In this document: in pieces, positions 53,607 through 63,875 of the stretch
Numbering within the stretch: position 1 is the stretch's first letter
How the letters are laid out: each line of letters begins with the position of its first letter
From: Gracilimonas sp040877545
GTDB lineage: Bacteria > Bacteroidota > Rhodothermia > Balneolales > Balneolaceae
Assembly: GCA_040877545.1 (NCBI GenBank)
Contig: JBBDNN010000071.1
Coordinates: 11,737-75,736, forward strand
Direction of reading: 5' to 3'
DNA: 64,000 bases
Translations under genes and position numbers: made by a program
The notes under the pieces: model-generated
What the model was told of the DNA's origin: nothing
What the model saw: the letters and a program-made list of their open reading frames with translations, nothing else
Databases searched by the model: none

Positions 53607-56108
53607 ATGAACTCAACCTATACAACTTTAAGTCTTATTAAGCAGTTATTGAAAGTATTTTCTATAGCTCTATTAATAATCATTTGGGGAACAACATCTT
53701 CCCTGGCACAAGTAAATTCGAATCAGGAAATTGATAACATAGTTATTGACGGTGACAGCGAAGGCCGCATATTCAACGGGATTGGTGGTGTAAGTGCTGG
53801 TGCATCCACTCGCTTGCTCTATGATTATCCTGAAAAAGAACGCGAGCAGATACTTGATTACCTCTTTAAACCAAATTACGGTGCAAATATTCAGATTTTA
53901 AAAGTGGAAATTGGCGGTGACCTCAACTCAACAGATGGAGCCGAAGCCAGCCATATGCGGAAACCCAATGAGGTGAATTGCAACCGTGGTTACGAATGGT
54001 GGTTGATGAAAGAAGCCAAAAAAAGAAATCCTGATATAAAACTAGCTGGCTTGGCCTGGGGGTCTCCCAGTTGGGTTGGGGATAATTTCTGGGTAGAGAA
54101 AAACATCGATTATCATCTGGAATGGCTTAATTGTGCCGAAGAAGAGCATGATCTAACTATCGATTATATGGGCGGTTGGAACGAACGCCCACATGATGAA
54201 AAACGCTTTGACTGGTTTATTTCCTGGAAAGATGCCCTGAAGGATAACTACCCACATATAGGGCTTATAGGAGATGACAGATGCTGTACAAACAGAGATG
54301 ACCTATGGCAGGTAGTTGATGACATGTATGCAAATGAAGAGTATATGGAAGCAATTGATGTTGTAGGCATTCACTTTGCATGTGGTCACCGTTCAGAACA
54401 TAAAGAATGTTATAGCCCTGAAAATGCCAAAGAACTTGAACAGCCACTTTGGATGAGTGAAAATAGTGCTCAAGGACATGATATTGGAGGTTTAACAACT
54501 ACACGTGCTATCAACCGCATGTATATTGATGCAAGGATTACGGGTTACATGACTTGGTCTCCAATTTCGGCATGGTATGCAAACATTGAACTTGCCGATA
54601 CAGGTTTGATGCTGGCTGAATGGCCATGGTCAGGTTTTTATCTTGTAGATAAAAATATCTGGGCATTTGCACATACCGCTCAATTCACCGAACCGGGCTG
54701 GAAATATATGGACAGTGCTGTCGGTTATCTAACAAACGGTGCAAGCCATGTGGCACTTCAATCTCCCAACGGCAATGATTTCAGTTTAATCATTGAAGCA
54801 CTGGATGCTCAAACAGTACAAGATGCCACATTTTCAGTAGCAGATAATTTCTCATCCGACTCTGTGTACGTTTGGGAAACTAATATGCGCTCACAAGCCA
54901 AAAGCGATTATTTTGTTGATCGAGGTGCTTTAGCACTAGAAAATAATGAATTTAAGCTTAAGGTGAAGCCCGGTTATGTGTATTCCATTACCACTACCAC
55001 CGGTCAGATTAAAGGAGTGGATAAACCGGATGCAGATATGGCGAATTTAATGGAACTGCCTTATGAGGAAGATTTTGAAAACTACAATGAAGGTGAACTT
55101 GCACGTTTTTATTCTGATATAAATGGTGCTTTCGAAACAGCGGCCTGTGGCGGAGGTCGTGATGGAATGTGCTACCGTCAGGAATTAGAAGCACAGCCTA
55201 TCAGCTGGGCCCATGGTAATATTCTGCCTGCAACCGTGTTAGGAGATTCAAGATGGTGGGGCAATTATACCATCAGCACTGAGGTATTCATGGAGGAAGA
55301 TGGATATATCGAAATAGCCGGTCGTGTAACAGCTGTCCGTAGAGCTACACAAATAACCGGATATCACTTGCAGGTGCGCACCTCCGGGGAGTGGGAGCTC
55401 TACCGTATTGATTTGCGAGGCATGGAAGACAATGAAAAACAGGTCATTGCTTCGGGAAACAATATTTCCTTCCCAGTACACGAATGGCATAAGGTGGCCC
55501 TTAAAATGCAGGGTAGTCAGCTTACAGTCATTATTAATGGTGAAGAAGTGGATACCGTTGAAGATAGTTATTACACCACAGGAAATACTGCACTGAAAGT
55601 GAGTCCATGGCACCACGCGCAGTTTGATAATGTAAAAATTACCAAGAATGGAGATTGGCCACACTTTGTGCCAAAACACAATATGAGAATTTATGCCACA
55701 AGCGATCATATTGAAAATACCGGTAATGGTGATTTCAAAGTTGAAAATGCTATTGACGGCCGGCCGGAAACGGTCTGGCAGTCTGAATGGAAACCCAAAC
55801 AAGATTTACCCCAATCTGTAACAGTGGAGCTTGGCGGTTTTTATGATGTAGCCGGTATAGTATATCAACCGCGGCTGAATAACAGCCAAAATGGTATGAT
55901 CACTAAATACAATGTGTACCTGAGCTCAGATGGTGTGAACTTTGAAAGAGTAAAAAGCGGTACCTGGCAAACAGGAACATCAACAAAAGTGACTTTACTT
56001 GATGAAGCTGAAGTAAATACAGAGGCACGTTTTGTCAGGTTTGAAGCTGAAGAAGGTGTTGATGGTTCAGCCTCTATTGGAGAGTTAGACATTATGATTG
56101 CCGATTAA
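53607..56108 (+). CDS. GH59 galactocerebrosidase-family enzyme 1
   Basis: Resembles human GALC over its catalytic part and so is a retaining beta-galactosidase-type enzyme. After a signal peptide (cleavage near SLAQV) come FNGIGGVSAGASTRLLYDYP, EQILDYLFKPNYGANIQILKVEIGGD in overlapping parts, RGYEWWLMKEAKKRNPDIKLAG, and YMGGWNERP, where Glu193 is the expected acid/base. Glu285 in WMSENSAQ is the expected nucleophile. GYMTWSPISAWY and GLMLAEWPWSGFY complete the barrel. A beta-sandwich and lectin-like domain follow (about 480-690), as in GALC, and then an F5/8 type C discoidin domain (about 693-833) that GALC lacks. Bacterial members are few and the natural substrate is unknown; a beta-galactoside in a marine glycan is likely. 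Confidence 0.92.
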   Translation: MNSTYTTLSLIKQLLKVFSIALLIIIWGTTSSLAQVNSNQEIDNIVIDGDSEGRIFNGIGGVSAGASTRLLYDYPEKEREQILDYLFKPNYGANIQILKVEIGGDLNSTDGAEASHMRKPNEVNCNRGYEWWLMKEAKKRNPDIKLAGLAWGSPSWVGDNFWVEKNIDYHLEWLNCAEEEHDLTIDYMGGWNERPHDEKRFDWFISWKDALKDNYPHIGLIGDDRCCTNRDDLWQVVDDMYANEEYMEAIDVVGIHFACGHRSEHKECYSPENAKELEQPLWMSENSAQGHDIGGLTTTRAINRMYIDARITGYMTWSPISAWYANIELADTGLMLAEWPWSGFYLVDKNIWAFAHTAQFTEPGWKYMDSAVGYLTNGASHVALQSPNGNDFSLIIEALDAQTVQDATFSVADNFSSDSVYVWETNMRSQAKSDYFVDRGALALENNEFKLKVKPGYVYSITTTTGQIKGVDKPDADMANLMELPYEEDFENYNEGELARFYSDINGAFETAACGGGRDGMCYRQELEAQPISWAHGNILPATVLGDSRWWGNYTISTEVFMEEDGYIEIAGRVTAVRRATQITGYHLQVRTSGEWELYRIDLRGMEDNEKQVIASGNNISFPVHEWHKVALKMQGSQLTVIINGEEVDTVEDSYYTTGNTALKVSPWHHAQFDNVKITKNGDWPHFVPKHNMRIYATSDHIENTGNGDFKVENAIDGRPETVWQSEWKPKQDLPQSVTVELGGFYDVAGIVYQPRLNNSQNGMITKYNVYLSSDGVNFERVKSGTWQTGTSTKVTLLDEAEVNTEARFVRFEAEEGVDGSASIGELDIMIAD

Positions 56109-56238
56109 TCCAGCCGGCACTCTCTTTTTTACAGAGGGTTCCAGTATTGTGTAAGACTGCTTATTAAGGGCAAAATTAATGAAAGTTGGTCAGTCATGTT
56201 ATCATTTTTCTGTAGTAGCTTCAAGAATCAAATATATT

Positions 56239-58656
56239 ATGAGTAAAACCTGTAAAACAGAATTCAGCCGAAAATCATTTCTTAAAACAGCATTAGCAGG
56301 AGCCGGCGGAATAGCAACCTGGTCGGTTTTAGGCAGTTGTTCCGGTGGTTCATTTGTAAGAGGAAAAAGAGGCCCTGCTGCACATTCCATTCCATTTAAT
56401 ACAAATTGGTGGTTTGGTGAGGCAACTGAAAACAGCAGCAACATAAATTTTGACGACAGCCGGTTTGAAGAAATCACACTTCCGCACACCGTTACCGATT
56501 TATCCTGGAGGGAATGGGATCCGGCTACTTGGGAAAAGGTCTGGATGTACCGCCGTAAGTTTGAACTGGGTGAAGATCTATCACAAAAAAGAGCATTTAT
56601 TGATTTTGGTGCTGCTATGACAGCAGCTAAAGTTTTTTTAAACGGAAAGGAAATCGGTGAAAATATTGGAGGATATCTGCCATTCAGTTTTGAACTGACC
56701 GATCATCTTTCAGATGATGGGGAAAATGTATTGGCAGTAGAGCTTGACTCCCGCTTTAACATTAACACACCACCAAACAGGCCCGGTAAAAAAACCACCG
56801 TAATTGATTTCTGGCAACCTGGTGGCATATATCAAATAGCTAATCTTAGGATTGTACCAGAAATATTTATATCTGACGTATTTGCCAAACCCATAAATGT
56901 TCTCAGTGAAAACCCGCAACTGGATGTGGAATTTACTGTCGATGCGGCTGTTATGCCTAAAGGCAGTGCAAATTTAAATGTTGAACTGATGGATGGGGAT
57001 GAGCTGGTGAACTCGGCTTCTGCAACCGTTAACATTTCTAAAACAGGTCAGACCACAGCTTCTGTTACTCTTGAAAACTTGGAGGATATTCGCCTATGGG
57101 ATTTAGATGATCCCAATCTTTATGATGTAGTTGCAACTCTTGTAATTGATGATAATGCCGTGCACAATTATAGGGTGCGAACCGGTTTCAGAAAAGCTGA
57201 ATTTACAAAATCCGGGTTTTATTTAAATGGTGAGCGTGTACAGATATTTGGTCTTAACCGGCATCATACTTATCCATTTGCCGGTGGAGCCATGCCTGCG
57301 CGAGTACACCGAAAAGATGCCGAAATTCTGAAAAATGATCTTAATTGTAATATGGTGAGATGTTCTCACTATCCCCAGCTTGTCGAGTTTTTTGATGCTT
57401 GCGATGAACTTGGTCTTATGGCTTTTGAAGAAATTGCCGGATGGGGAATGTGGCTGGGTGATGAAGTCTGGAAAGAACGCGTGGTGCGTGATGTTGATTT
57501 GATGGTTCGCCGAGACAGAAACCATCCCTCCATTGTAATCTGGGGAACCCGTATGAATGAAACCCCGGATGATATAGAACTTAATACCACCACACGTGAT
57601 ACAGCGCATAAATTAGATAATTCAAGACAAACAACCGGATCAATCGGTGGCTGGGATCATGCTACAAAAAACTTTGTTCAGGATGTCTTTTCCCTAAATG
57701 ATTATACAAGCAGTACTGATGAAAATGGTCTTAAATGGCCGGGGCTTCATCCGCCGAGGCAGGATTTTCCCTACTTGGTAAGCGAAGCCGTTGGAACGCT
57801 TTCAGGTCCGTCTAAGCATTACCGCCATATCGATTCTGCTTACATGCAGCAGGGGCAGGCAGAAAGTCATGCAATCGTTCATGATATCACTGCATCGGAT
57901 GAAGGATATAGTGGACTGGTTGCTTGGTCGGGTTATGACTATCCATCTGGAAATGGCAATCAATTCGGAGGAGTGAAATATACCGGTGTTATTGATTTAT
58001 TCAGAGTGCCAAAATTGGGTGCTGCTATTTATAAATCTAATATAGACCCTGAGGTCCGTCCGGTTATCGCTCCGGCATTTTTCTGGGATTTCAGCCCTAA
58101 GTCACTGCCGTTTGAAGAAGGCAGAATGGCTATGATTTGCTCCAACTGCGAACGCCTGGAGTTATTTGTTGATGACGAACATTATACTACCGTTTATCCG
58201 GATACTGAAAAATTTCCTCATTTAAAGTATCCGCCAAGTTTTGTAAACCTGAATGACATAGATGGTTCATCCAATCCTGAATTACGTATTCAGGGATATT
58301 TAGGTGATGAACAGGTAATCAACTACTCCTTTTCTTCAGACAGAAATGAAGACGAATTTTATATGGAGCCTGACAACAAAGAAATTACCGCAGACGGTTC
58401 AGATGCCACCCGTGTGGTTTTCCGTATTTTAGATAAATACGGTGCTCCCCGGCCATACATAAAAGGTGACATAACCTTTGCGCTTGATGGACCGGCTACA
58501 CTTATTGGCGATAATCCATTTGCCTTTGAGGATACCGGAGGAGTAGGCGCTGTTTGGCTGCGTTCACTTCCCGGCCGTATAGGTAATATTCAATTAAAGG
58601 CAGAACATCCCGAATTTGGAGAAAGATCCATTGAGATATCTGCCACTAAATCTTAA
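56239..58656 (+). CDS. GH2-family beta-galactosidase-like enzyme with Tat-like signal
   Basis: From the ATG at 56239 the N-terminus reads FSRKSFLKTALAGAGG and then a lipobox-like LGSCSGG, a Tat-type lipoprotein signal with Arg-Lys rather than Arg-Arg. An earlier ATG at 56179 would place 20 residues before it. The GH2 parts are in order: sugar-binding jelly-roll (PHTVTDLSWREWD, VWMYRRKFEL), immunoglobulin-like domain, and a TIM barrel with FGLNRHHTYPFAGGAMP, NMVRCSHYPQ and MAFEEIAGWG. The acid/base is Glu441 in RMNETPDD and the nucleophile Glu516 in LVSEAVGT. A C-terminal beta domain with ITADGSDATRVVFRILD follows. Lying between two GH59 genes, it probably removes terminal beta-galactosyl or related residues from the same glycan. 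Confidence 0.9.
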   Translation: MSKTCKTEFSRKSFLKTALAGAGGIATWSVLGSCSGGSFVRGKRGPAAHSIPFNTNWWFGEATENSSNINFDDSRFEEITLPHTVTDLSWREWDPATWEKVWMYRRKFELGEDLSQKRAFIDFGAAMTAAKVFLNGKEIGENIGGYLPFSFELTDHLSDDGENVLAVELDSRFNINTPPNRPGKKTTVIDFWQPGGIYQIANLRIVPEIFISDVFAKPINVLSENPQLDVEFTVDAAVMPKGSANLNVELMDGDELVNSASATVNISKTGQTTASVTLENLEDIRLWDLDDPNLYDVVATLVIDDNAVHNYRVRTGFRKAEFTKSGFYLNGERVQIFGLNRHHTYPFAGGAMPARVHRKDAEILKNDLNCNMVRCSHYPQLVEFFDACDELGLMAFEEIAGWGMWLGDEVWKERVVRDVDLMVRRDRNHPSIVIWGTRMNETPDDIELNTTTRDTAHKLDNSRQTTGSIGGWDHATKNFVQDVFSLNDYTSSTDENGLKWPGLHPPRQDFPYLVSEAVGTLSGPSKHYRHIDSAYMQQGQAESHAIVHDITASDEGYSGLVAWSGYDYPSGNGNQFGGVKYTGVIDLFRVPKLGAAIYKSNIDPEVRPVIAPAFFWDFSPKSLPFEEGRMAMICSNCERLELFVDDEHYTTVYPDTEKFPHLKYPPSFVNLNDIDGSSNPELRIQGYLGDEQVINYSFSSDRNEDEFYMEPDNKEITADGSDATRVVFRILDKYGAPRPYIKGDITFALDGPATLIGDNPFAFEDTGGVGAVWLRSLPGRIGNIQLKAEHPEFGERSIEISATKS

Positions 58657-58693
58657 TCAGTATTATATTTCTTAAATATTCTTAAATAGTAAA

Positions 58694-61207
58694 ATGTCTC
58701 ACTCATCTCACTCACTTTCACTAATAAAATATTCAGTTGTAGCACTGACATTATTCACATGGGGTTGTTCAACCACTTCCCACACACAACAGAATGAAAC
58801 ATCTCAAAATGATACTTCCATTGTTGCATCTGAAGTAGAGGCACTCATAGAAATAAACGGCGAGGATAGTGGTCGTCAATTTGATGGAATCGGTGGTTTG
58901 AGTGCGGGAGCTTCATCACGCCTGCTATATGATTATCCGGATGAGGAGCGCTCTCAGATTCTGGATTATCTTTTTAAACCGGGATACGGGGCCGGTCTTC
59001 AGATCTTAAAAGTGGAAATCGGCGGGGATATGAACTCCACCGATGGCTCTGAAGCCAGCCACATGCGCACTCCCGGTGAGGTAAACTGTAACCGGGGCTA
59101 CGAATGGTGGCTGATGAAAGAAGCCAAGGAGCGCAATCCAGACATAAAGCTGGCCGGTCTGGCCTGGGGCGTTCCCGGCTGGATGGGGGAATTCTGGTCG
59201 CAGGAGAATATAGAGTACCACCTGGAATGGCTCAACTGTGCCGAGAATGAGCACGGGCTGACCATCGACTACATGGGTGGGTGGAACGAACGCCCGCATG
59301 ATGAGAAACGCTTCGACTGGTTTGTTGACTGGAAAGCAGCCCTTGAAGAACACTATCCGCATATTGATTTAATTGGGGATGACCGCTGCTGCACCGGAGA
59401 GGACCGCGAGGCACTTTGGGAAGTGGCCGATAATATGGTGGAGATGCCGGATTTTAATGATGCCATTGATGTACTGGGTATTCACTGGGCCTGCGGCTGG
59501 CGCAACGATTACGATTATTGCGTGGTAACCGATAATGCCCTCTCCCGGGATAAACCCTTGTGGATCAGCGAAAACAGCGCCTTATATCACGATGTGGGCG
59601 GCAAACCCCATGCCCGGGCGCTAAACCGCATGTACATTGATGCGCAGATAACCGGTTATATCACCTGGGCGGCCATTTCTGCCTGGTATTCCACCCTGCC
59701 GTTGGCCGATACCGGGCTGATGTTGGCCGAGTGGCCGTGGTCGGGATATTACCAGATTGGGAAAAGCCCGTGGTCTTTTGCACATACCACACAGTTTACC
59801 CGGCCCGGCTGGAAGTACATAGACAAGGCCAGCGGGTATTTATCCTCAGGAGCTAGTTATGTGAGCCTGCAATCTCCCGATGGGCAGGATTATACCACGG
59901 TAATAGAAGCGGTGGATGCAACGGGTTCGCAAACTGTGGAGTTTGAAGTGAGCAATCTGCCGGCGGATAAAACGGTCCACCTGTGGGCCTCGGATTTTAA
60001 TTCCGACAGGCAGGAAGATTTTTTCACCGAGCTTGAGGAAATCAGTCCCGAAGAGGGCAGGTACGGGTTCACCCTTCAGCCGGGATATGTGTACAGTTTA
60101 TCGACGGTGGAAGGCGGCAAAGGAAGTGCTGCCCCGGCCACAGATGTATATGAGCAGATGGAGCTGCCGTATTCGGAGGATTTTGAGGAATACGGAGAGG
60201 GAGAATTAGCTCGTTTTTTCTCTGACGTAAATGGCGCCTTTGAAACGGTGAACTGCAGCGGAGACAGGGATGGCATTTGTTACCGTCAAGATGTAACCCA
60301 GCAACCACATAACTGGTCTGCAACCGGAACCATGCCACCGACAACCATTTTCGGCGACCCAAACTGGTGGGGCGACTATAAAGTCAGTACAGATGTAATG
60401 CTGGAGGATACAGGTTATGTAGAACTGATCAGCCGTATTTCGGCTCTATCCGGATTAAGGGTTGCAGGTTATCATTTTCAGTTAAAGGATAACGGGGAAT
60501 GGAAATTTTATCGTCAGGAACTCAATACTACAGAAAAAGATAATGAGGAACAGATACTTGCATCTGGGGAATCTTCATTTAGACCCGGAGAGTGGCATAC
60601 AATTACACTGGATATGAATGGGAAAAATATTGTCATTTTATTAGATGGCGAAACACTCGAAGCCATTGAAGATGAATACTTTATAACTGGGCAGATTGGA
60701 TTAAGAGCCAATGGATGGCAAAATGCACAGTTTGACGATGTGGAAATCACACCAAATGGAAGGGCGCCGGAAACAGCCTCACAAGGAGATTTCAGCATTA
60801 CAGCAACCAGTGATCAGCCGGGAAATCATGGCGGCCGCGATTACGTGGCTTCAAGAGCTATTGATGGGCGAATCGAAACTTTCTGGCATACGGAATTTGA
60901 TGAAAACAAAGCAACACTTCCGCAATCAGTAATCCTCGATTTAGGTGAGAGTTATAAGGTAGAAGGGCTTATTTATCAGCCCCGCATGGATAATCATCAG
61001 GGAGGAATGATTACCAGATATAATATCTATGTAAGTAAAGATGGGGCCACTTATAAAAAAGTAGCACAAGGCAACTGGCAAAAAGGAAATGCAACTAAAA
61101 TTGCAGATTGGGACAGTATGAATGCCAGATATATTAAACTGGAAGCAGTAGAAGCTGTGGGTGGCTCAGCATCAGCGGGCGAATTAAATGTCATTATCAC
61201 AGATTAA
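58694..61207 (+). CDS. GH59 galactocerebrosidase-family enzyme 2, mosaic base composition
   Basis: A paralogue of the gene at 53607 with the same layout: lipoprotein signal ending TWGCSTT, catalytic barrel with FDGIGGLSAGASSRLLYDYP, acid/base Glu199 (WNERP) and nucleophile Glu293 (WISENSAL), a lectin-like domain, and an F5/8 type C domain (about 700-837). Protein similarity to copy 1 is high in the barrel and lower in the C-terminal domains. The barrel-coding part, about 58980-60280, is unusually G+C-rich (36 of 60 bases in rows 59041 and 59701), while the following part drops to about 21-27 of 60 in rows 60481 and 60541. This suggests that the barrel segment was replaced by recombination with a G+C-richer relative. 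A lipoprotein signal in place of copy 1's cleaved signal suggests a different location. Confidence 0.92.
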   Translation: MSHSSHSLSLIKYSVVALTLFTWGCSTTSHTQQNETSQNDTSIVASEVEALIEINGEDSGRQFDGIGGLSAGASSRLLYDYPDEERSQILDYLFKPGYGAGLQILKVEIGGDMNSTDGSEASHMRTPGEVNCNRGYEWWLMKEAKERNPDIKLAGLAWGVPGWMGEFWSQENIEYHLEWLNCAENEHGLTIDYMGGWNERPHDEKRFDWFVDWKAALEEHYPHIDLIGDDRCCTGEDREALWEVADNMVEMPDFNDAIDVLGIHWACGWRNDYDYCVVTDNALSRDKPLWISENSALYHDVGGKPHARALNRMYIDAQITGYITWAAISAWYSTLPLADTGLMLAEWPWSGYYQIGKSPWSFAHTTQFTRPGWKYIDKASGYLSSGASYVSLQSPDGQDYTTVIEAVDATGSQTVEFEVSNLPADKTVHLWASDFNSDRQEDFFTELEEISPEEGRYGFTLQPGYVYSLSTVEGGKGSAAPATDVYEQMELPYSEDFEEYGEGELARFFSDVNGAFETVNCSGDRDGICYRQDVTQQPHNWSATGTMPPTTIFGDPNWWGDYKVSTDVMLEDTGYVELISRISALSGLRVAGYHFQLKDNGEWKFYRQELNTTEKDNEEQILASGESSFRPGEWHTITLDMNGKNIVILLDGETLEAIEDEYFITGQIGLRANGWQNAQFDDVEITPNGRAPETASQGDFSITATSDQPGNHGGRDYVASRAIDGRIETFWHTEFDENKATLPQSVILDLGESYKVEGLIYQPRMDNHQGGMITRYNIYVSKDGATYKKVAQGNWQKGNATKIADWDSMNARYIKLEAVEAVGGSASAGELNVIITD

Positions 61208-61324
61208 TACATTTAGTGATGTTGTGCAGACATGGACCGGTACTATCGGTACATCAGGCTTGTTTCACATTCTGAACAGCAGGATAGTTTAAAACAGCCT
61301 TAAGAATAAAAACTTAAATCTATT

Positions 61325-63814
61325 ATGGAATCCATTATGTATAACAATAAAACAAGATGGTCATTTTATCTGATCACCCTACTATTTTTGGTGCTACCAC
61401 ATACCGGCTATTCCCAAAACGAGTATAAAATCAATATCGACAAGCCAGGAAAGGAAATAAAAAGAGGGCATCTGGACCTTGGTGGTGTGAACCCTGATGG
61501 TGATTCCATATCAGTTAACAGCTTTTATTTTGAAATAAATGATAAACCTTATTTCCCGATAAACGGTGAGTTCCATTATTCACGATATCCAAATGAATAC
61601 TGGGAGGAGGCAATCCGGAAAATAAAAGCCGGTGGCATAAATATGATAGCTACGTATGTATTCTGGAATATGCATGAACCTTATTCGGGAGAGTTTCATT
61701 GGGAAGATGATTTAAATCTTCGCAAGTTTATCGAGTTGTGTGAAAAACATGATGTTTCTGTTATCCTGAGAATTGGCCCTTTTGCCCATGCTGCTCTAAG
61801 AAATGGCGGATTACCTGACTGGCTGTATGGCCGGCCTTTTAATGTTCGTTCAAATGATCCCGAATATCTTGTGTATGTTGAAAAACTGTATCAAGAGATA
61901 GGAAAACAAGTGGACGGGCTGTTTTATAAAGATGGCGGACCAATCATAGGAGTACAGCTGGAAAATGAATATCAGCATTCATCGGCTCAATGGGCGTATA
62001 AATATCCTGACAGCCCGCGCGACCCAACCGTTGCCCGCCATGACCGCGACTACACAAGAGAAGGAATGGGTATAAATGAAGAAGAAAACAAATTTGCTGA
62101 GTATGGCAAAGATCATATGCGAACCCTGAAGAGACTCGCAATTGAAGCCGGAATGGAAGCCCCTATTTATACTGCAACAGGATGGGGTAATGCCGCTATT
62201 ATTCCTGATGAGACTATACCGGTTACAGCTGCATATCCTTATCCCTCATGGGCACCCCCCGAACCATCTGAATTTTATTTGTATAAAGATATTCAGGCCG
62301 TACCGGACTATTCACCGGTCAGTTATGATTCGGAAAGATATCCATCCTTCCCGGCAGAATTGGGTGCTTCAGTTATGGAAGGATATGACCGCCGCCCTTT
62401 TGTTCCTCAGGAAAGTCTCGCTCCGCTGATTGTCCGAACTTTAGGCAGCGGTTCAAATGGAATTGGTTATTATGTATATCATGGAGGTTCCACGCCATTT
62501 ATGCATGGCAGGTTTTACAGTGATGTGGCAAAGAACAAACCAAGAATTTCTCATGAACAACAGTCGCCCTTGGGAGAGTTCGGAGAGATGTTGTTCGGAT
62601 ATTATGACCTCAAAATTGTTCATTTTTTTCTGAATAGCTTTGGTGAAGAACTTGCACCGGCCACAACCTATTTGCCGGATGGTAATGATAAAATAACGGC
62701 TGAAGATGTTAATACATTAAGATATGCTGTGCGTGCAAAAGACGGCTCAGGATTTATATTCATGCACAATTATCAGGACCATCTGGAAAATAAAGATATA
62801 GAAGATGTACAGCTGAATATCCAAACCGGAAAAGAAGAATTAAAAATTCCAGCTTACAATACTTTCACCTTAAAAAAAGACTCCTGGAAAATCCTGCCAT
62901 TCAACCTTAATCTGAAAGGTTTAAATCTAAAATATTCCACAACTCAGCCTTTAAGCAGTTTAAAAAAAGGAGAGGTTAATCAGTATGTATTTTATTCCAC
63001 AGAAGGGTTGCCACCGGAGTTTGCTTTTGTTTCGGATGATATCGAGAGCCTGGAAATCAGTAACGGAAATAAATCTGAAAGAAATGGAGTCACATACCTT
63101 ACAGGAGAAACCGAAGAGATTTTCAGTTTTAATTTAACTGCAAATGGTAGTGATTATGAGTTTCTGACTGTTCCCAAAGAGATGGCGCTGAATGCGTGGC
63201 TGGTGCAGCAAAACGGGCAGGAAAATATGATGTTCTCTCCCTCAACAATCTGGGAAAAGGGCAATTCTCTGGAGCTGATTAGCCAGCATAGCGAAGAAAT
63301 GCCTTTATACATTTACGGCGAGGCAGAGAATTTAAAAATAAATGGCGCGGAGGTCACAAAAGCCAATGCACCACATCCTGCACTAACAGCCTATGAAATC
63401 AGGTTTGAAAAAATAGAACCCCCCATAAGGTTTGAGCAGGCTACTGATCAGCACTGGGTTCTAAATCTGGATCAGGAGAACCTGGCTGTTCTTGAGGATG
63501 AATCGCTCAACGATATATTCATCACTATTGATTACGAGGGCGATATGGTTCAGGCTTTTATTGACGGGCGGATGGTGGGAGATGATTTATACTTAGGAAA
63601 ACCATGGATAATCGGATTGAAAAAGTTTTACGAAGAACTTAAAAATGAACAAATGTACTTCTACTTCAGACCGCTTTACCCTGATGCTCCTTTTTATCCT
63701 GATTTCAGTGAGGAGATGATACCTGATTTCTCAAGTAAAAGAACTCACCTGGAAATAAACAGTGTGGAAATTAAACCCGAATACAAAGCATCTTTTACAG
63801 TGCAGATTAACTGA
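61325..63814 (+). CDS. GH35-family beta-galactosidase
   Basis: An exo-beta-galactosidase-type enzyme of 829 residues with a signal peptide (cleavage near GYSQN). The TIM barrel shows FYFEINDKPYFPINGEFHYSR in part, IKAGGINMIATYVFWNMHEP, GPFAHAALRNGGLPDWL, and IIGVQLENEYQHSS, in which Glu215 is the acid/base. Glu345 in SFPAELGASVM is the expected nucleophile. Beta domains follow. An ATG at 61337 (MYNNKT) is an alternative start. The enzyme would act on terminal beta-galactosyl groups released or exposed by the GH59 and GH2 enzymes. The family is firm; linkage unknown. Confidence 0.92.
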   Translation: MESIMYNNKTRWSFYLITLLFLVLPHTGYSQNEYKINIDKPGKEIKRGHLDLGGVNPDGDSISVNSFYFEINDKPYFPINGEFHYSRYPNEYWEEAIRKIKAGGINMIATYVFWNMHEPYSGEFHWEDDLNLRKFIELCEKHDVSVILRIGPFAHAALRNGGLPDWLYGRPFNVRSNDPEYLVYVEKLYQEIGKQVDGLFYKDGGPIIGVQLENEYQHSSAQWAYKYPDSPRDPTVARHDRDYTREGMGINEEENKFAEYGKDHMRTLKRLAIEAGMEAPIYTATGWGNAAIIPDETIPVTAAYPYPSWAPPEPSEFYLYKDIQAVPDYSPVSYDSERYPSFPAELGASVMEGYDRRPFVPQESLAPLIVRTLGSGSNGIGYYVYHGGSTPFMHGRFYSDVAKNKPRISHEQQSPLGEFGEMLFGYYDLKIVHFFLNSFGEELAPATTYLPDGNDKITAEDVNTLRYAVRAKDGSGFIFMHNYQDHLENKDIEDVQLNIQTGKEELKIPAYNTFTLKKDSWKILPFNLNLKGLNLKYSTTQPLSSLKKGEVNQYVFYSTEGLPPEFAFVSDDIESLEISNGNKSERNGVTYLTGETEEIFSFNLTANGSDYEFLTVPKEMALNAWLVQQNGQENMMFSPSTIWEKGNSLELISQHSEEMPLYIYGEAENLKINGAEVTKANAPHPALTAYEIRFEKIEPPIRFEQATDQHWVLNLDQENLAVLEDESLNDIFITIDYEGDMVQAFIDGRMVGDDLYLGKPWIIGLKKFYEELKNEQMYFYFRPLYPDAPFYPDFSEEMIPDFSSKRTHLEINSVEIKPEYKASFTVQIN

Positions 63815-63875
63815 TAGCAGATGCTGACAGGTAATATTTAATTAATAAATTAACCGATTAAACGCCAAAATAAGA

